From contig NW_005179160.1 in the NCBI RefSeq assembly GCF_000350225.1, positions 8,764 through 72,763 of the forward strand: a stretch of DNA of 64,000 bases, written 5' to 3'. This DNA is from Chondrus crispus (taxonomy: Eukaryota > Rhodophyta > Florideophyceae > Gigartinales > Gigartinaceae). Positions 49,777 to 60,176 of this stretch are shown in pieces. Each line of letters begins with the position of its first letter. Position 1 is the stretch's first letter. Both the position numbers and the translations under genes were made by a program. Below the pieces are notes generated by a model. That model was not told where the DNA came from. It did not search any database and worked only from the letters and a program-made list of their open reading frames with translations.

Positions 49777-49926
49777 CTGCAGCTGCCGGAGGTGCCGCCA
49801 AGGTGGGGACCACGCGAGGGCACACGAGGGTACAACGTGCGCGCGGCGGACTATGACGGCGACGGGCAGGTGGACATGATGTTCAGCCAAGGTTGTCGCA
49901 AGGGGTTTTCGGGGGCTTCTGGCTGA
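49777..49926 (+). pseudogene. FG-GAP/VCBS repeat fragment (copy B)
   Basis: Identical to 15778-15927, including the DYDGDGQVD loop. Confidence 0.5.
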
Positions 49927-50474
49927 GATGAGGAACGAGATAGAGTTGGACTAAGTCGCATTACCTGTTCGTAAAAAGGGGCAATGAGACAAGGGGATCG
50001 TGTACGTCGATCAACGCGCTAGTATCGCTAGGTGTGGGGGCCTGACCGAATGATGAGACGGGTGGGCAACCCCCGGTACATTATGTTCAGTTCTCTACGT
50101 TTTTTGACATTGCGTGGACACAGCAGAGATAAATCTCAAGTGAAGTAACCATATTCCTGCATGCCCGTGATTCATTTGTTTCTTTCGGTGAACATGTAAC
50201 ACTGTATCGCACAGCTCCCCGACAATGCCGTTCCAGACTTTAGCAACATTCAGCATTCAACCATCTCAATAAAACCTTACCATGCGCTCCTGCAGCACGT
50301 AGCACGCACCCCACAGGAACAAGAAGAGCACAAATCCGACGTCGAAAGTTGGGGAACGGGCCCAGCAACTCGTGATATGTATGCTATTCCTCTTCCTCCT
50401 CCTCATCTCCTGAAGAATGCCCTTTCTACGCCCCTGTTCAATTTTCTTGAGATGCATAGCCACGTGGCGGGAGG

Positions 50475-51016
50475 GTGTCAGGAGAGGGGAGGGTTGCGGT
50501 GGGTGATGGCGGCGGAACGAGCGTGCGAGGACGAGCGTGCGAGGGGAGGTTGAGGGCGGCGGCGGAGTGGGATGTGGAGAGGGTTGTCAGGGCGTGGCAG
50601 GAGGGGTTTGGGACGGTGGCCATAAGGGCGGCGTTGGAGCGGGTGTTCAGCGAAGGAAAGGCGGTGAGCAGGTTGAAGGCGCAGACGTTGTTACTCGGGG
50701 TGTTAAGGGCTGGGGGAGGGTTGGAGGGGATCAAGATGGAGGGGATCAAGATGGAGGGGATCAAGATGGAGCTTGTGGCGGTCGGGGCGCAAGCGGACGT
50801 GCACGGAGGAAGTGGACGGAGGACGTGCACGGGGAATTGGTGGGGTGGGTGCATGCACCGCTGCAGCGGTACTTGGAGGTGAGACAGGTGCGAGGTGCGG
50901 ACGCAGTTGAAAAGCTGGAGGGGATCGTGGCGCGGGGGAGTGTCTTGAGCAGGTGCCCGTTGGGATCGGGGTGCGGGCTTCGCCGGTGTCGAGAAGGGTA
51001 TACGGAATGGTTGTGA
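50475..51016 (+). pseudogene. unknown helical protein, frameshifted (copy B)
   Basis: Same two overlapping frames and GIKME repeats as 16476-17017. The same frameshift in both copies shows that it preceded the duplication. Confidence 0.3.
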
Positions 51017-51188
51017 AGGAGGTGGCGGAGGTGGTGAGTGGGGTGAGTGCGGGGAGAGAGGGCGGAATTAAGCATTAAACGAATAAAATAATTAAATACA
51101 CGACGGGTTATGTTTTCGTCGCGGTGGCAACGTTTGATGTGCTGGACCTTGTCCTCCTCAATGTCGCAAGCGAGAGGTTTCGCAGGGT

Positions 51189-51321
51189 TGAGAGCTGCCA
51201 GAGGTACCACGACCACGCGAAGGCACAACGTGTTCGAGCCGCACCATGCCATGATGGGCGGGTGGACCTGATGCTTAGCCAAGGGCCTCGCAAGGATTTT
51301 TCGGGGGGCTCCGGCTGAGAG
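51189..51321 (+). pseudogene. FG-GAP/VCBS gene fragment at the edge of copy B
   Basis: GAGAGCTGCCAGAGGTACCA and following bases match 27391-27524 almost exactly (one difference seen, AGGGCC versus AGAGCC). Similarity stops after CCGGCTGA. It starts exactly where duplication copy B ends. Confidence 0.6.
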
Positions 51322-52347
51322 TACGGGAAATTCGAGACCATCAATTGTTGGGCTCTCCTCCTAGTTATCATACCCCAATTGATGGACTCCAAAGGGTCAA
51401 AATCGCAGATTTTTGTGGAAATTGATGGCCATTTTTGAGTTACTCACAGCACTCTGCCCTTTTGTATCGCTGCAGGGGGTTCTATGGGAATCTACAGAAA
51501 CACCAATACGCAGCGACAAGCTTCCACAAACCAACACAGCCTGTCCAGTTGACTGTAATTCCTGGGCGTAACGCTGCGTGACGTGGTCATAACCAGAACT
51601 GGGAGTGCAGGGCTCAAAGCACGTAAATCATATGCTACAGAGCACATCGCACAAACAGCAATTGTGCACTGGTGCCTTCTTCAGCTTGCATGTTCCAACA
51701 CTCCAGACGATGGAACAGACACAAAAAAACAGATCAGCTCTCGCGCCTGCATTAGATCTCCCCTTTGGATCCCCGCGTGCCACTACTTTCTTCCACCTTG
51801 TACAGGAGTCTCGTTGTATCAAAGGTAAAAATAAAGCTAAATTTACTTCTCAGACCGTGTATTGAGCCATGCCAGGGCCCTGATGAGGCGATTGCCGCTG
51901 ATCGAGACTGATCAAATCAATATAACATGAATTTCGCAAACATTAAAATGAACTCGTACATTTGCACATGAACCCAGACGCAAGGTGCAACAGGCACTCG
52001 TCATCTCAAGTTGAGTTTAGTTGTGCGCAGACTCTCTCAATTTGAGCTGCTGATTCCGTGTCGTATGCTTATTTTAGTGTTCCTACAATTTCTTATCGGA
52101 GCCATCGCACTTGTCTTGTTCATTTGGTGTATAGGGTGGTGAGCAGAGAACTTGATCGTGAGAGTCGACAGCAGCGGCACCGGAAGACTACAAGCCGACA
52201 CGCACCGGAGTCTGTTGCCAGGGCAGCGGTCGGACCACGCTTGGCGAGCACGACAGAAAAAAAGAAAAAGAACGACGGTTGGGGAGGCGTTCACGAGCAC
52301 GGCCTTTCGCGGAGGTGCAAAGAAGTGAGACGCGCGGGTAGGGGGTG
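51322..52347. other. 1 kb without a supported gene
   Basis: A/T-rich, short frames only. Confidence 0.4.
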
Positions 52348-52720
52348 TCATGCGTCCCTAGCTAAGGCGGCGATTTCTGCGTCGAGCCCGGTTTCGTGTC
52401 CCTTCGCGGCGACTTGTACGGGGTGCGGCTCGGGGCCGGCGAAGCAGTGGTGGTCGCGGGACTCCTGCGCCGCGATGTGCTCTGCGATCTGGAGTGAGGT
52501 CGCGAGGTCGCAGCCGGGCGGGGGCTGGGCGTGCCTCACGACGACGCCCTAGCGGAGTCTGCGGTGGAGGATGTTGAAGTCGTGCGAGACGGCGGGGTGC
52601 AGCGGGGCGGCGCGGGCGGGGAGTGCGACGAGGAGCGGGGATGTAGGGGGGTCGGTGTGTGCGCAGGCGGGCAGGGCCAGGTCGGCCGAGGCGTGGATGC
52701 TACCGCATTCTAACTCACTG
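52348..52720 (-). pseudogene. G/C-rich host-gene fragment, unknown
   Basis: Two minus frames one base apart read on naturally: SIHASADLALPACAHTD, RAAPLHPAVSHDFNILHRRL, then GVVVRHAQPPPGCDLATSLQ, IAEHIAAQESRDHHCFAG and GHETGLDAEIAALA. High G/C at third positions and helical, His/Ala-rich content suggest an old conserved gene now broken. Family not recognised. Confidence 0.35.
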
Positions 52721-52845
52721 TTATGAGCCGCGGATGCCCGCACCATCTTGGCATTCTCAACTGTGCCATGGCGACCAAAGCTCCTCCCGGCCCAGACACC
52801 TCCACTCCAGAGGTTTGTCCTTGTAAAGAGACGAGGCGCGCATAG

Positions 52846-52995
52846 AGTTCGAAGAGCGGTGCTTTGCAAGACGTAGAACAGCTGGAGATGGATAGAGAGG
52901 AACGGCGCAAGGAACGAGAAGAGGCCAACAACCTGAACCTTGAAACATTCAAGCTTATGATGGAGTCGTTCAAACAGCACAAGAAAACGCAATGA
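52846..52995 (+). pseudogene. 3' coding remnant with charged coiled-coil tail
   Basis: Fifty codons ending at TGA 52993-52995: ALQDVEQLEMDREERRKERE then EANNLNLETFKLMMESFKQH. Highly charged helix then an amphipathic tail, as at the C-terminus of many Myb/SANT-like proteins linked to transposons. A stop (TAG 52843-52845) closes the frame upstream. Too short to assign. Confidence 0.4.
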
Positions 52996-53202
52996 CGGCT
53001 TCCGCCCCTTAGCCCCCCACACACTCCCATTGCCCCTTCCTTAAAGTTAAAAGTACGACACCGCCCCCACTCCCCACCGCATTCCCCTTCGCCCTGCTTA
53101 CCGAACCCACTCGTCCGCCTCCAACCCCTTCCTCCGCTTCCCAGCCCCCCGCGCCACCCCCGCCCTTACCTGGCTACTCCCGACACCCGCGCCCTCAGGC
53201 GC

Positions 53203-53754
53203 ATGCTACTCCACTCGCGCCTCGTTTACGAGGACCCTCTCAAGTCCTCACAGCCCCGCTCCTCGATAGACTCCGCCAACAGCCTTGCGCCCCCAACCTC
53301 GTACTATCTTCCGCATGTGCCTCCTCCACCCGCGGGGCCAAACGCAACCGCAATCACCATCCCCGACTCCAACCTCCCTCCCAACCTCCGTCCCAATCTC
53401 CCTCTCATCCCCCTTCCCCTCCCCTCCGCCGACGCCCCTCCACCGACGCCCCTGCCGCCGCCCTCCCCGCCCCCGCCGCCCAAGGACACCAACACCAAGT
53501 CGTGCCCGCACCTCCCCGACGCGCTCAACCAGCCCCCGCCGCTGCCCCAGCCCTCGCTCCTCCGCCGCGGCTCCCTCCCCGTGCCCGAGCTCCCGCCGTT
53601 CGACCTGGACAGCCTCCCCTTGCCGTGCCTGCCCGCGCCGCAGTCCACCCCGCGCGGCCACATCCACGCCATCTCCACCTCGCTGTCGCGCTTCCGCCCG
53701 TACCTCTACACCGCCTCCGACCATGTCGCGCGCGACCCCCCCGCGCTCCGGTAA
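53203..53754 (+). CDS. proline-rich hypothetical protein
   Basis: 183 residues, about a third proline, with runs of P in the middle. The C-terminus has ordinary sequence (GHIHAISTSLSRFRPYLYTA). The opposite strand and a second plus frame are also open because of the G/C-rich composition. The plus frame ending ASDHVARDPPALR is the most protein-like. It may be the N-terminus of the gene that continues at 53967. Confidence 0.4.
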   Translation: MLLHSRLVYEDPLKSSQPRSSIDSANSLAPPTSYYLPHVPPPPAGPNATAITIPDSNLPPNLRPNLPLIPLPLPSADAPPPTPLPPPSPPPPPKDTNTKSCPHLPDALNQPPPLPQPSLLRRGSLPVPELPPFDLDSLPLPCLPAPQSTPRGHIHAISTSLSRFRPYLYTASDHVARDPPALR

Positions 53755-53966
53755 GCCCACGTCTCACACGGTAGCATCTGTTTGGCGCCATTTTTATTTA
53801 CACGTATTGATAAACGCTTTCAGTTTCTGCTTCACTAAACGGTCCGATTTCTGCAACTTTAGTCATGCTGAGTTGCAGAATTCTGCAATACTGTAATTCT
53901 AGTTTCGGTTTCTTTGCATTTTAGTGAGAGAATTGCGGTGGCGCTATCCCTATTGTCCGACTTGAA

Positions 53967-54582
53967 ATGATAACCTCGGTAGCCGCTTTGATCCCCATCG
54001 TATTTGCCATTCGCGGTGATGGAGAGGACGATTTGCAAAAAGTAATTGAGACAGCGGAAGCAGGAAACACTAAAGCCCTTCAACAGTTATTTCAACAGCT
54101 TGTACAGTCGATTCCGCTTTGGTCGATAATTCTCTCCCTGGTGTTGATCGCCTATGTAACAGCTGTCACAGTTGAAGAAGTTGGGAAATGGCTTATTGCT
54201 CGCCGGTACATCGGTCTTGAATGTGTATGTGGCCAGGACGAGAGGAAAAGTCGGTTGTCGTGGCATCATGGCTTCTGCCTGTAAGGCGGCTCTCGGTTTC
54301 GCCACAATCGAGAATATTGGATACGTGTCGGGAATGGCAAAAGCGGCCTCACAAGACGGTAGCTCAGAACTGTTCTGTGTTTTTCTTGGTCTCTTCCGAG
54401 GTCTTCTCGCTTTCCCAGTTCATGTCGGAACCCACTTATACGTCGCGATCACAGCATCACAGAGACACATCTTCATGGACGACGTCAGCGTGCCGTGGGC
54501 TCTTTTTCATGCAATACTCTTTCATGGCACGTTCGATGTCCTTGCGTTTTTATCAGGAGCCTTTGTCGCTCAGATATTGTAA
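53967..54582 (+). pseudogene. PrsW-type membrane protease homologue, frameshifted
   Basis: The first frame has two hydrophobic segments and the motif VEEVGKWLIARR (the E-E-x-x-K motif of PrsW-family intramembrane proteases). The second frame, after a shift near 54255, has ALGFATIENIGYV (GFAxxE motif), RGLLAFPVHVGTHLYVAIT and HAILFHGTFDVLAF (the conserved His motifs). Together these match the family's motif order; PrsW cleaves regulatory membrane proteins in bacteria, and eukaryotic substrates are unknown to me. Either a one-base indel or a small intron separates the parts. Confidence 0.65.
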
Positions 54583-54763
54583 CCTGCTTAGATAGCCATG
54601 TTGGTACATGATCGGTAGTTCCGGGCGCTGCATTGGGAAGCACTGGGGCCCCCAATGTGGAAGCCCTCAGGGAGAAGGCTCTCAGATGAGAAATGTACAG
54701 TAATTGGATTGTTTCCGAAAGATTTCGCAGCTAGTGAGTATGATAAGGAATTTTTTCCTGACT
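54361..54763. repeat. 400-bp duplicated segment, copy 1 (PrsW 3' end)
   Basis: About 98% identical to 61247-61648 in the same orientation, covering the last about 73 codons of the PrsW-like gene and 180 bp downstream. I see about six substitutions and one T indel. Confidence 0.92.
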
Positions 54764-54867
54764 CAGCAGTGCAACGAACTGTGAGAGCAAATCAATAGAA
54801 GAAATAAGAGCCGAAGAGCTGATAACCGACCATAACTGCACCACCTCCATGCCATCATAGCACCATA

Positions 54868-55953
54868 ATGGTCGAGAGCAAGAGGATTTCATTTCGATGT
54901 ATTGGTGGCGCGGACAGGAAATACGATGCTCCTCCCGCGCTGTTGTATGCGAAATCCACACGAGAAATGTGGGGAACCTCCCTACAACAAAACGGCTTTG
55001 AGGGACTGTTCTTTCGAGATACCGTTTCTCTTGGTACCGATAACTGGGATGGAGATAATGATAGGATGCAACTGTTCTTCAGATCTTACTGGGAACAGAA
55101 GGTGGAGGAAGGCAAAGCCGAGTTTTTCGGTGTAAATCCTCCCCTCAATTCTCCAGATGAACCAGGTATATTCACATTGAAGGAATATTCTTGGACACGG
55201 GCAACCGAAGTCATGTGCATGGTCACCGAGGCCGTCCTTGAAGCGACGGAGGAAAAAGTATTTACAATGACCACCCCACAGTTGTTTGTGTCTTCAAGAG
55301 CAGGCTTCGATCAAAGATATATGCTCGATATACCAGGGCTTGCGTATCGCTGTTTCTTTTTCTTAGGAACAGAGGGTGTCGACCGACAAATTGACGAGGA
55401 TTGGGAAATGGCGTTGAGTCCTTCTCAAGAATACGCGTTCATTTCAACGGGCGGTCCGGAAGCTATTCATGACTTGGGAATCTATAAGGCTTTAGGAACC
55501 AAAGTTCTATTCACGGAGGCCTTACGTAAGTTTAAGATGTACACTGGAGATATTGTCATTGTAAGAGCGGACTGGCCGTTCACGGTAGATCTACCTATCG
55601 CCGCTAGAATGCCTAACGCGCGTATGTTGAGCTGGGTCATCTCTCGCAGTCATCCTACCCCCACCAACCTAATCCCAAGTTTGTTAGAGAGCGTACAACA
55701 TTATAGTTGTAAGCACGAAAAGGCGGATTCCATACATCACCAAGAAATGGAAGCAGTTCAAGAATATGTGGAGAAAAGCACAACCGCGATTTCCACACGA
55801 CAAGCCTATCGGAACATGGAACGACTTCGCGTCACTCCTCAACTCTACAATAGGGATGAAATCGGAAGTAGATTGGACAACGCTGATAACATACAGGATG
55901 TTCTCTCATGGTTAGACGAAGCATCTTACTCACCTCAGTCGCAGCACGAATAA
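54868..55953 (+). CDS. hypothetical protein, 361 aa
   Basis: One open frame of ordinary composition. Start at MVESKRISFRCIGG. Notable stretches: TREMWGTSLQQNGFEGLFFR, NPPLNSPDEPGIFTLKEYSW, FIGT/STGGPEAIHDLGIYKA and TGDIVIVRADWPFTVDLPIA. The C-terminal 70 residues are helical and charged (HHQEMEAVQEYVEKSTTAIS). No signal peptide, membrane segment or known motif. It is the first gene of the island between the two 400-bp repeats. Confidence 0.6.
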   Translation: MVESKRISFRCIGGADRKYDAPPALLYAKSTREMWGTSLQQNGFEGLFFRDTVSLGTDNWDGDNDRMQLFFRSYWEQKVEEGKAEFFGVNPPLNSPDEPGIFTLKEYSWTRATEVMCMVTEAVLEATEEKVFTMTTPQLFVSSRAGFDQRYMLDIPGLAYRCFFFLGTEGVDRQIDEDWEMALSPSQEYAFISTGGPEAIHDLGIYKALGTKVLFTEALRKFKMYTGDIVIVRADWPFTVDLPIAARMPNARMLSWVISRSHPTPTNLIPSLLESVQHYSCKHEKADSIHHQEMEAVQEYVEKSTTAISTRQAYRNMERLRVTPQLYNRDEIGSRLDNADNIQDVLSWLDEASYSPQSQHE

Positions 55954-56179
55954 ACACGCTTCGGATCTACTGCACATAGATAATTTTCAGTGCAATAGGG
56001 TGCGGACCTAGAACTGTACTGATTCTCCGGATTAGCCCCCACGAACTCATGGTTTCCGCAAGCGCAATCTTTTTTGTGTGAGGAGGCACTATGTTCAGCA
56101 TTACACGTACTGTGATACCTTGGAGCCTGTGAATATAATACAGTAAGGCATTTATTTTATCGTGCTGTTGGGATTTTCG

Positions 56180-56320
56180 GCAACTCTCGGAGTCCCGTAC
56201 GGCTCCAAACTCAGCACTGCAAAAACTCTCGGAGCCCGTTACGGCTTGTAACCACGCATTAGTTAAAAATTCTTCTGATTTTCGGGAGTCCAACTGTCGA
56301 AGCCCTATAGGGCTCCAAAC
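56180..56320. repeat. three degenerate repeats containing a GAGCCC-TA-GGGCTC-like palindrome
   Basis: AACTCTCGGAGTCCCGTACGG, AACTCTCGGAGCCCGTTACG and AACTGTCGAAGCCCTATAGG units about 45-75 bp apart, two of them followed by GCTCCAAAC(T/G)CAGCACT. The last contains the perfect palindrome AGCCCTATAGGGCT (56301-56314). It lies 3' of the 361-aa gene. Confidence 0.6.
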
Positions 56321-56516
56321 GCAGCACTACAGTCATACTGCAATAGCGCTTGTCATTTCCATTGCCCCACTCTCTATCTACTTGTAGCAAGCAATCAGCA
56401 CTTCATATGCATTTCACTATCTTTCAATTCAAAGCGTAAAAAAACCGTAGTCATTGGCCTGTATCAGGACCCTTTCACACAATATCGTTAAGTGTCAAAC
56501 CCTTGCTCAGCAGGTC

Positions 56517-57292
56517 CTACCACTTCATCCTCGAGACAACTGAGCGTTTCGGTGCACAAAAGGTTCCGAGAGTAAGGACAGTCTCGTAATCGAGAGGTGC
56601 TTGAGCACCAAAAACCCCATCTAACACCCCAGCATCGGTAGGAGTAGAAGTCAAATCCTTGTCGGTTTTCTGAAAGCGGTCTTCCGGGAGCTCGAGCCTG
56701 AACAGATAGTGTGCTTCGCGCGACCGTGGAAGCGCCAGGCCGGGAACTAGCTCAGATGAGACACCCGGAATGTCTGGAGGTGTCTCAACTCTGGAGTTAT
56801 AGTACAGAACTCGTCTCACATGTAGATGGATGCTGTGTAGATCTCCAGTCGCATATTTGTTACCGTCCTTCGTAACTAGCAAAACCCAAAGCTGGTATTC
56901 ACCAGGCTTGCCATGAACAGGGGAAATTGACACAATTTGCCAAACAAACCCTCTGCCCAGCAGCGAAACTACCTTTGATGAGAAGAAGCCCATCGTAGAG
57001 CCGCGACACGTATCTGTTACAAAATTCTCCGGAACGTAGTGTGGAGGAGATGTCCAGCCTACCTTACGACGTTTGCGAGCAGATGTGATTCCAAATCGAA
57101 CTGCAAATGATGCCCTACCGAACTTACCTTCATTCGCCGCAGCTTCGCAAATTGCTTCTTCTTCTGGCTCATCTTCCATGACCGCTTCACTGTGCTGCCT
57201 CTTCAACCCGCTGCGGTACACGCGAGCGGCACGCTGCGCCCGCCAAATTTTCTTGGCATATCGCAGCCAGCCAGCATAGTCATCTTGTCTGT
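56517..57292 (-). CDS. hypothetical protein, about 258 aa, with basic region
   Basis: The Met-started frame begins at 57221, but the same register is open back to 57292 and reads naturally (DDYAGWLRYAKKIWRAQRAA). It is probably the second part of the gene starting at 57661, one frame apart. RKRRKVG is a likely nuclear signal. ENFVTDTCRGSTMGFFSSK and WQIVSISPVHGKPGEYQLWV look like a compact beta-rich domain. YALHSIHLHVRRVLYYNSRV-like residues follow. No family recognised. Confidence 0.5.
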
Positions 57293-57661
57293 TTAGATGA
57301 TTTGTAGCAAATGGTCTCTTGTCTCTACTTCAGGTTCCCTTGGATCCGACGCCCTACTCCGAAATGCGAGTCGTACGCCCTTCGCTCGAGACTTCTTGGA
57401 CATACGAGAAGCCGCGTTTGCTTCACGCACACGTCTAGTAACAACGGCTCGCGCTTTCAGGTTCGCAATTTTCGCAGCTGTCCAAGAGCTAAGAGGCATG
57501 TCCTCGATGTCATCCATGCAAAGCTTCTCGGTGTACATGATGTTGTCCAATAGCGAATTGCGGACTCCTGGAATGGCCTTCTCGCCCTTGGGCATAGATT
57601 TGAAGAACGACATAACAGACTGCTGCTTCCTCTTGTCTTTGAGCTCGCGGCACTTCTCCAC
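57293..57661 (-). CDS. hypothetical protein with PCNA-interacting (PIP-box-like) motif
   Basis: 122 residues, MEKCRELKDKRKQQSVMSFFKSM at the start. QQSVMSFF fits Q-x-x-hydrophobic-x-x-F-F, the PIP-box through which replication proteins bind PCNA (compare the LIG1-type QxxIxSFF form). The rest is basic and helical (AKIANLKARAVVTRRVREAN, MSKKSRAKGVRLAFRSRA). The stop at 57293 is one frame away from the downstream frame, so the two may be one nuclear protein broken or spliced here. Confidence 0.45.
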   Translation of the reverse strand: MEKCRELKDKRKQQSVMSFFKSMPKGEKAIPGVRNSLLDNIMYTEKLCMDDIEDMPLSSWTAAKIANLKARAVVTRRVREANAASRMSKKSRAKGVRLAFRSRASDPREPEVETRDHLLQII

Positions 57662-57964
57662 GAGCCAAGCCGGGTACTGTACTTATGTCGTACATCGTAC
57701 AAGCTCTGGTTACCCTTCGAAGGGTACCTCAAAAGTTTTTACACGTGTGAGAATTTCAAATTATTTCAATGCCCACAGCGCCCGTTCCCATGGCTTATTG
57801 AAAATGACTCGAGCTCCAACTCGGAACTCATCCCACACCATCTCATTCTCATGCCACACGCATCTCTACACTTCCCTTCAGTGCACATCTCTTATTACTG
57901 CACTTCTATTTACCGCATCCCTCCCACCTCGCAACGAATTCCATGCTCCCTACCCTCACCAACT

Positions 57965-59941
57965 ATGGAACCAACCGTTCCCATCGACGGGAGCGAAGTC
58001 GGCGTCAATGATGACAGTCTCATGAACATCGCTTTACACATCATCCGAAGCGTGAAGGCCAGTCCAGCCGTATTCTATCCAACCCGTACGATACAACATC
58101 TTCCCGGGCATGAATCCTTGTTGCGTCCAGTTGATATGGTCGATGTCATATTAATTGGAGGCGACATTCTTCGAATGGGATATCGCATGAACGAACCTGT
58201 TGTAGTTACACCGCCGTTCCCGAAACTGGGATTACCGCAGTATATAATAGGTGGGAACCACCGTTCGACATCCTGTCGAGATTCCGGGTTAGTATTGATC
58301 CCGACACAGCTTGTTCGCCAGAAAGACATCGTATATCTTTGCAACGTTTTGGCAAACACTGCTGGTGATGCAATACGTGTTTCTGATGTCCTGGCCGATT
58401 CGAGAACAACTGCTGTTCCCTTGTCACAACTGGCGCGTCAAAATATGGAACGCTACGTCTCATTACTACACGGTGTTTTCAGTCTTCTAGTGATCGCTAA
58501 TCATCAGAGAGAACCTTCCCCTAGGTCGACTACGACATTACAAGATGTCGCTCTCATTCGAACACGAATCAATGTCTATCAATTCGGAGTACAGTCAGGA
58601 AACAGGACGAGATGGTCTCAAATTTACGGTGGAGTCGAATTCGTTCGCAAAAAAATGTTTGGGAACTCCGCTCTCTCCAACAGTGACAAGGTGCACTTCC
58701 TCTTAAATGGCGCGCATAGTCACAGGTATCAGAACAAGCTCCTCAAAGGATCTCACAAGCTCATTGAGTCTCAGCTGCCCGTACACATGCCAGAATTAGG
58801 TGACAGACAGTCCCTACTGGATCTCTTGATGTACTGGGAATTCAAAGGCTACATGCCGGCATTCCTCAAAAGTCATCTCCAACTTGTCGGAGAGCTTTCC
58901 AACTCTATGTTACGTGAGATAGTCTCCCGTTCTATAAAGAGCATCGCAGAAGACATTGCGAGAATAGAGAGCAATGGCGGAGAGAACGGGTGGATCGGAT
59001 TATCGCAGGCCCCTTTCAACAATGCAGCGAGAAAGGAATTCCTCCCATCTCGTAACACGCAGATCGCTTTGCGTGATATGAAGACGGACTCACGGCCTGC
59101 CAGAAACGTCCCTGCCGTTGACTATCATGAGCGTGCGACCTCTGGGTCGAAAAAGCGTCGCAGGAACAGGAAACCAGCGAAGAAAAAGAAGGCCAGGAGG
59201 GAAGTAAGCTCCGAATCAGGCACCGAAAGCGATTTCGAGTGGGAGTACGATGACGCCGCTAGTGAACAAGGAACTGATGGGGCAGAGCCGGAAGCGCATG
59301 TTGAACAAGAAATTGAAGTGGCACAGGCGGAAGTGGATGAGGCGGGTGTACCAGAGAAGGAACGAGGTGAGCTGGACATCGCCGACCAGGAAAGTCGAAC
59401 AACACAAGACTTTTCCGAGGCCACTTCAAAGCAACCTCCCAGCAATTCCCTTCGAACAACGGACGCAGATGAACATCACTACCAACGGCAACGGATCCCC
59501 AAGCTTTCCACACTTGGAAACCCAGGCAATACGGTCACCAGAGACGATGCCGATGTCCAATCGACTACAGTGATGCAACTCCGCCTTCAGCTGGAGAAAG
59601 CAATACGCGAGAAAAAGGAAGCAGAAGCCTCTCTTTTATTCCATGCTGAAAAGCTACATAAAGAGAAAGAGGAATCTATTGAAAATAACAATGAAACATT
59701 TATCAAAAACTTGAGAAAGGAGAACGAGGCCCTCAGAACAAAGACACAGGACAACGATGAGATCAGGAAGCTTCGGTTAGAAAACGAGAATCTCCGCAAA
59801 CAAATGGGGACGCAGAACACTGACGATCTAGGACGCTCTTCTCGTGCTCGTGTGCCCAGCTTGAAATCTCTAGAAAGTATGTCAAAAGCGAAACTGGCAC
59901 AGCTTCGCGAAAGGATAGAACAGATATTGAAGGAGAAATAA
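57965..59941 (+). CDS. hypothetical nuclear protein, 659 aa, with NLS and coiled coil
   Basis: Start chosen at MEPTVPIDGSEVG; the upstream in-frame Met at 57851 adds 38 residues of poor composition. The N-terminal about 400 residues are a mixed globular region (HLPGHESLLRPVDMVDVILI, YVSLLHGVFSLLVIANHQRE). GSKKRRRNRKPAKKKKARR near 437 is a strong nuclear signal. An acidic Glu/Asp/Ala stretch follows. The last about 120 residues form a coiled coil (LRLQLEKAIREKKEAEASLL, KLRLENENLRKQMG). It is convergent with the PIP-motif gene (start-to-start about 300 bp apart, divergent heads). CCCTATAGGG lies 16 bp after the stop. Family unknown. Confidence 0.65.
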   Translation: MEPTVPIDGSEVGVNDDSLMNIALHIIRSVKASPAVFYPTRTIQHLPGHESLLRPVDMVDVILIGGDILRMGYRMNEPVVVTPPFPKLGLPQYIIGGNHRSTSCRDSGLVLIPTQLVRQKDIVYLCNVLANTAGDAIRVSDVLADSRTTAVPLSQLARQNMERYVSLLHGVFSLLVIANHQREPSPRSTTTLQDVALIRTRINVYQFGVQSGNRTRWSQIYGGVEFVRKKMFGNSALSNSDKVHFLLNGAHSHRYQNKLLKGSHKLIESQLPVHMPELGDRQSLLDLLMYWEFKGYMPAFLKSHLQLVGELSNSMLREIVSRSIKSIAEDIARIESNGGENGWIGLSQAPFNNAARKEFLPSRNTQIALRDMKTDSRPARNVPAVDYHERATSGSKKRRRNRKPAKKKKARREVSSESGTESDFEWEYDDAASEQGTDGAEPEAHVEQEIEVAQAEVDEAGVPEKERGELDIADQESRTTQDFSEATSKQPPSNSLRTTDADEHHYQRQRIPKLSTLGNPGNTVTRDDADVQSTTVMQLRLQLEKAIREKKEAEASLLFHAEKLHKEKEESIENNNETFIKNLRKENEALRTKTQDNDEIRKLRLENENLRKQMGTQNTDDLGRSSRARVPSLKSLESMSKAKLAQLRERIEQILKEK

Positions 59942-60176
59942 ATACCCCTCAGTTGTCCCTATAGGGCTTCCGAACGAAAATGTGAAATACCAAAAAAATT
60001 GCACAGACCTACTCGAACTGTTTGAAAAAAGTGTGATTCCGAAAATGTTTTCGTCACAATAGTAGTTTACGCCTAGACAATTCTCGAAATAAAGCGGAAA
60101 AGTGAGCTGTTACAGAAAACCCAACTGCAATACATGTGAGCAATTCGATGCTCATTTGGCGCCACCTCGGGGCGGT

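Larger units (their letters stand above)
45848..51187. repeat. segmental duplication, copy B (5,340 bp)
   Basis: Same orientation and content as 11849-17188. The left flank is the pogo copy 2 neighbourhood. The right flank is an FG-GAP fragment. Weak frames repeated here: 46619-47155 (+), 47655-47954 (-), 48164-48469 (-); they carry the same low confidence as in copy A. Confidence 0.95.
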
